Shown here: positions 6,379 through 7,360 of the stretch, piece by piece
Layout of the letters: each line of letters starts with the position of its first letter
Numbering within the stretch: the first letter of the stretch is position 1
NCBI GenBank assembly: GCA_016779685.1
Contig: JADHND010000079.1
Location: 1-7,360 of the forward strand
Direction of reading: 5' to 3'
DNA from: Shewanellaceae bacterium
Lineage (GTDB): Bacteria; Pseudomonadota; Gammaproteobacteria; Enterobacterales; Shewanellaceae
DNA: 7,360 nt
Program-made: the position numbers and the translations under genes
Notes under the pieces: generated by a model
Told to the model about the DNA's origin: nothing
What the model saw: the letters and a program-made list of their open reading frames with translations, nothing else
Databases searched by the model: none

Positions 6379-6924
6379 AAAGGTAATCAAAAGGGTTCTG
6401 CAACAAAGCATGCCAACCGCATAAATGGCCAAATTAGAGATTTAAAAGAAGTCAGGTTAACCGGTATTGACGGTGAACAGTTGGGTATTGTTAGCTTAGC
6501 CGACGCGCAAAGTAAGGCAGACGAAACTGGCTTTGACTTAGTTGAAATTAGTCCGAATGCAGAGCCACCTGTGTGCAAAATCATGGATTATGGCAAATAT
6601 ATCTTTGAAAAAGCAAAGTCTCAAAAAGAACAACGCAAAAAGCAGAAGCAGGTTCAAATTAAAGAAATAAAGATTCGTCCAGGAACGGATGAAGCCGACT
6701 ATCAGGTAAAACTACGCAGCCTGATTCGGTTCCTCGATGGCGGTGACAAAGCGAAGGTAACTTTGCGTTTCCGCGGTCGTGAAATGGCTCATCCAGATCT
6801 CGGTATTAATTTGTTAAAACGAATTAAAGACGATCTGGAAGAGCGCGCTAGTGTCGAGTCCTTTCCAACGAAGTTGGAAGGCCGATTGGCGATTATGGTG
6901 TTAGCACCTAAAAAAAGTAAGTAG
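6376..6924 (+). CDS. infC: Translation initiation factor IF-3 (rare AUA start)
   Basis: IF-3 binds the 30S subunit, prevents premature 50S joining and rejects initiation at non-standard codons or wrong tRNAs. Read from AUA, the product is 182 residues (E. coli 180). The opening is initiator-KGNQKGSATKHANRINGQIR, parallel to E. coli MKGG...RPNRINGEIR. The N-domain ends in the signature EISPNAEPPVCKIMDYGKY (57-75). A lysine-rich linker helix follows (about 79-96), then the C-domain with RPGTDEADYQVKLRSLIRFL (101-120) and RFRGREMAH. It ends in VLAPKKSK. Starting at the first in-frame TTG (6481) would remove conserved N-domain sequence and would lack a ribosome site. Because IF-3 itself discriminates against such starts, the codon is expected to mediate negative autoregulation, as shown for AUU in E. 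coli. Confidence 0.95.
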   Translation: MKGNQKGSATKHANRINGQIRDLKEVRLTGIDGEQLGIVSLADAQSKADETGFDLVEISPNAEPPVCKIMDYGKYIFEKAKSQKEQRKKQKQVQIKEIKIRPGTDEADYQVKLRSLIRFLDGGDKAKVTLRFRGREMAHPDLGINLLKRIKDDLEERASVESFPTKLEGRLAIMVLAPKKSK

Positions 6925-6938
6925 TATGGCTCACAAGT

Positions 6939-6956
6939 GATGAATCTTGATTCATC
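6939..6956 (+). promoter_or_regulatory. Hairpin between infC and rpmI, possible L20 operator part
   Basis: GATGAATC (6939-6946) and GATTCATC (6949-6956) are perfect complements separated by TT. This gives a seven-pair stem with a CTTG tetraloop, 15 nt after infC and 41 nt before rpmI. No U-run follows, so it is not a terminator. In E. coli, L20 represses rpmI translation by binding structured RNA in this interval. A similar role here is inferred from position only. Confidence 0.4.
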
Positions 6957-6997
6957 CGCCTACTGTTGTTGGCAATTATTACAATGCGGAGTTTTCC

Positions 6998-7195
6998 ATG
7001 CCAAAAATGAAGTCTAACAAAGGCGCTGCAAAGCGTTTTAAAAAGACAGCTTCAGGTGGTTACAAGTGCAAACAAAGTCACTTAAGACACATCCTGACTA
7101 AAAAGTCGTCTAAGCGTAAGCGTCATTTACGCCACATGTCTATGGTTGCAGCAGCTGATGTTGCAGCAATTGATCGTATGCTACCTTTTGCATAA
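6998..7195 (+). CDS. rpmI: 50S ribosomal protein L35
   Basis: This is a small basic protein of the large ribosomal subunit, 65 residues as in E. coli. It begins MPKMKSNKGAAKRFKKT and contains the family core LRHILTKKSSKRKRHLR (27-43), then ends in MLPFA, close to the E. coli ending CLPYA. The start is ATG at 6998, chosen because MPK is the family N-terminus and GGAG (6988-6991) lies 6 nt upstream. An in-frame TTG at 6947 would add 17 unrelated residues. It sits 73 nt after infC and 17 nt before rplT. Known E. coli control is by L20 acting on the rpmI start, with rplT coupled to it. Confidence 0.97.
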   Translation: MPKMKSNKGAAKRFKKTASGGYKCKQSHLRHILTKKSSKRKRHLRHMSMVAAADVAAIDRMLPFA

Positions 7196-7212
7196 TTTTG
7201 AGGAGATAAGAA

Positions 7213-7360
7213 ATGGCAAGAGTTAAGCGTGGTGTAACTGCCCGTGCACGTCACAAGAAGATTTTAAAACAAGCGAAAGGCTATTACGGTGCTCGTTCTC
7301 GAGTTTATCGTGTTGCTTTTCAAGCCGTTACCAAAGCTGGTCAGTATGCTTATCGTGACC
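7213..7360 (+). CDS. rplT: 50S ribosomal protein L20 (partial, runs off the right edge)
   Basis: L20 binds 23S rRNA early in large-subunit assembly and is the autogenous repressor of rpmI-rplT in E. coli. The 49 visible residues, from MARVKRGVTARARHKKILKQ to AYRD, differ from E. coli L20 at only two positions that I can see (T9 and T40, both I in E. coli). The expected full length is about 118 residues, so more than half is outside the window. The start is ATG at 7213 with a strong GAGGAG site (7200-7205) 7 nt upstream. Confidence 0.98.
   Translation, partial: MARVKRGVTARARHKKILKQAKGYYGARSRVYRVAFQAVTKAGQYAYRD

Noticed and set aside
6947..6997. An N-terminally extended rpmI starting at TTG 6947
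   Set aside because: The extra 17 residues match nothing in L35, the family begins MPK, and GGAG is correctly placed before the ATG at 6998. The TTG also lies in the loop of the hairpin.

Overview
The window is a chromosomal housekeeping segment from a gammaproteobacterium of moderate GC content (roughly mid-40s percent by eye). The protein sequences are close to the Escherichia coli versions of RNase E, NorM/MdtK, riboflavin synthase, threonyl-tRNA synthetase, IF-3, L35 and L20, often with identical spacing of key residues. I cannot fix the genus from this sequence. I see no insertion sequence, prophage, CRISPR array or plasmid feature, and no sign of an undescribed multi-gene system. The points of interest are regulatory and concern how translation and RNA-decay genes control themselves.

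Layout. Positions 1-667 (minus) hold the 5' part of rne, cut by the window edge. Behind it lies a gene-free stretch of about 450 bases. It contains a good sigma70-type promoter (TTGTCG-17-TATAAT, minus) and a leader of about 340 nt with three hairpins, much like the long autoregulatory rne leader of E. coli. Next come two identical tRNA-Val(GAC) genes in tandem (minus), then norM (minus), a Na+/H+-coupled multidrug exporter. norM diverges from ribE (plus, riboflavin synthase), an adjacency also found in E. coli. ribE converges on, and overlaps by 4 bases, a pteridine-reductase-type short-chain dehydrogenase (minus, FolM/PTR1-like). That gene diverges from the thrS-infC-rpmI-rplT operon (plus), whose last gene runs off the window.

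How the parts work together. thrS-infC-rpmI-rplT is the classical translation operon: ThrRS, initiation factor 3 and two large-subunit proteins. Each control layer known in E. coli has a visible counterpart. The thrS leader has a hairpin with a GGU loop resembling a tRNA-Thr anticodon arm. infC starts at a rare AUA codon placed 8 nt behind a perfect GGAGG. A short hairpin lies between infC and rpmI, where L20 represses in E. coli. rne and the tRNA-Val pair add RNA processing and decoding. ribE and the pteridine reductase both act in GTP-derived cofactor metabolism (flavin and reduced pterin/folate). norM is a membrane transporter with no evident functional tie to its neighbours.
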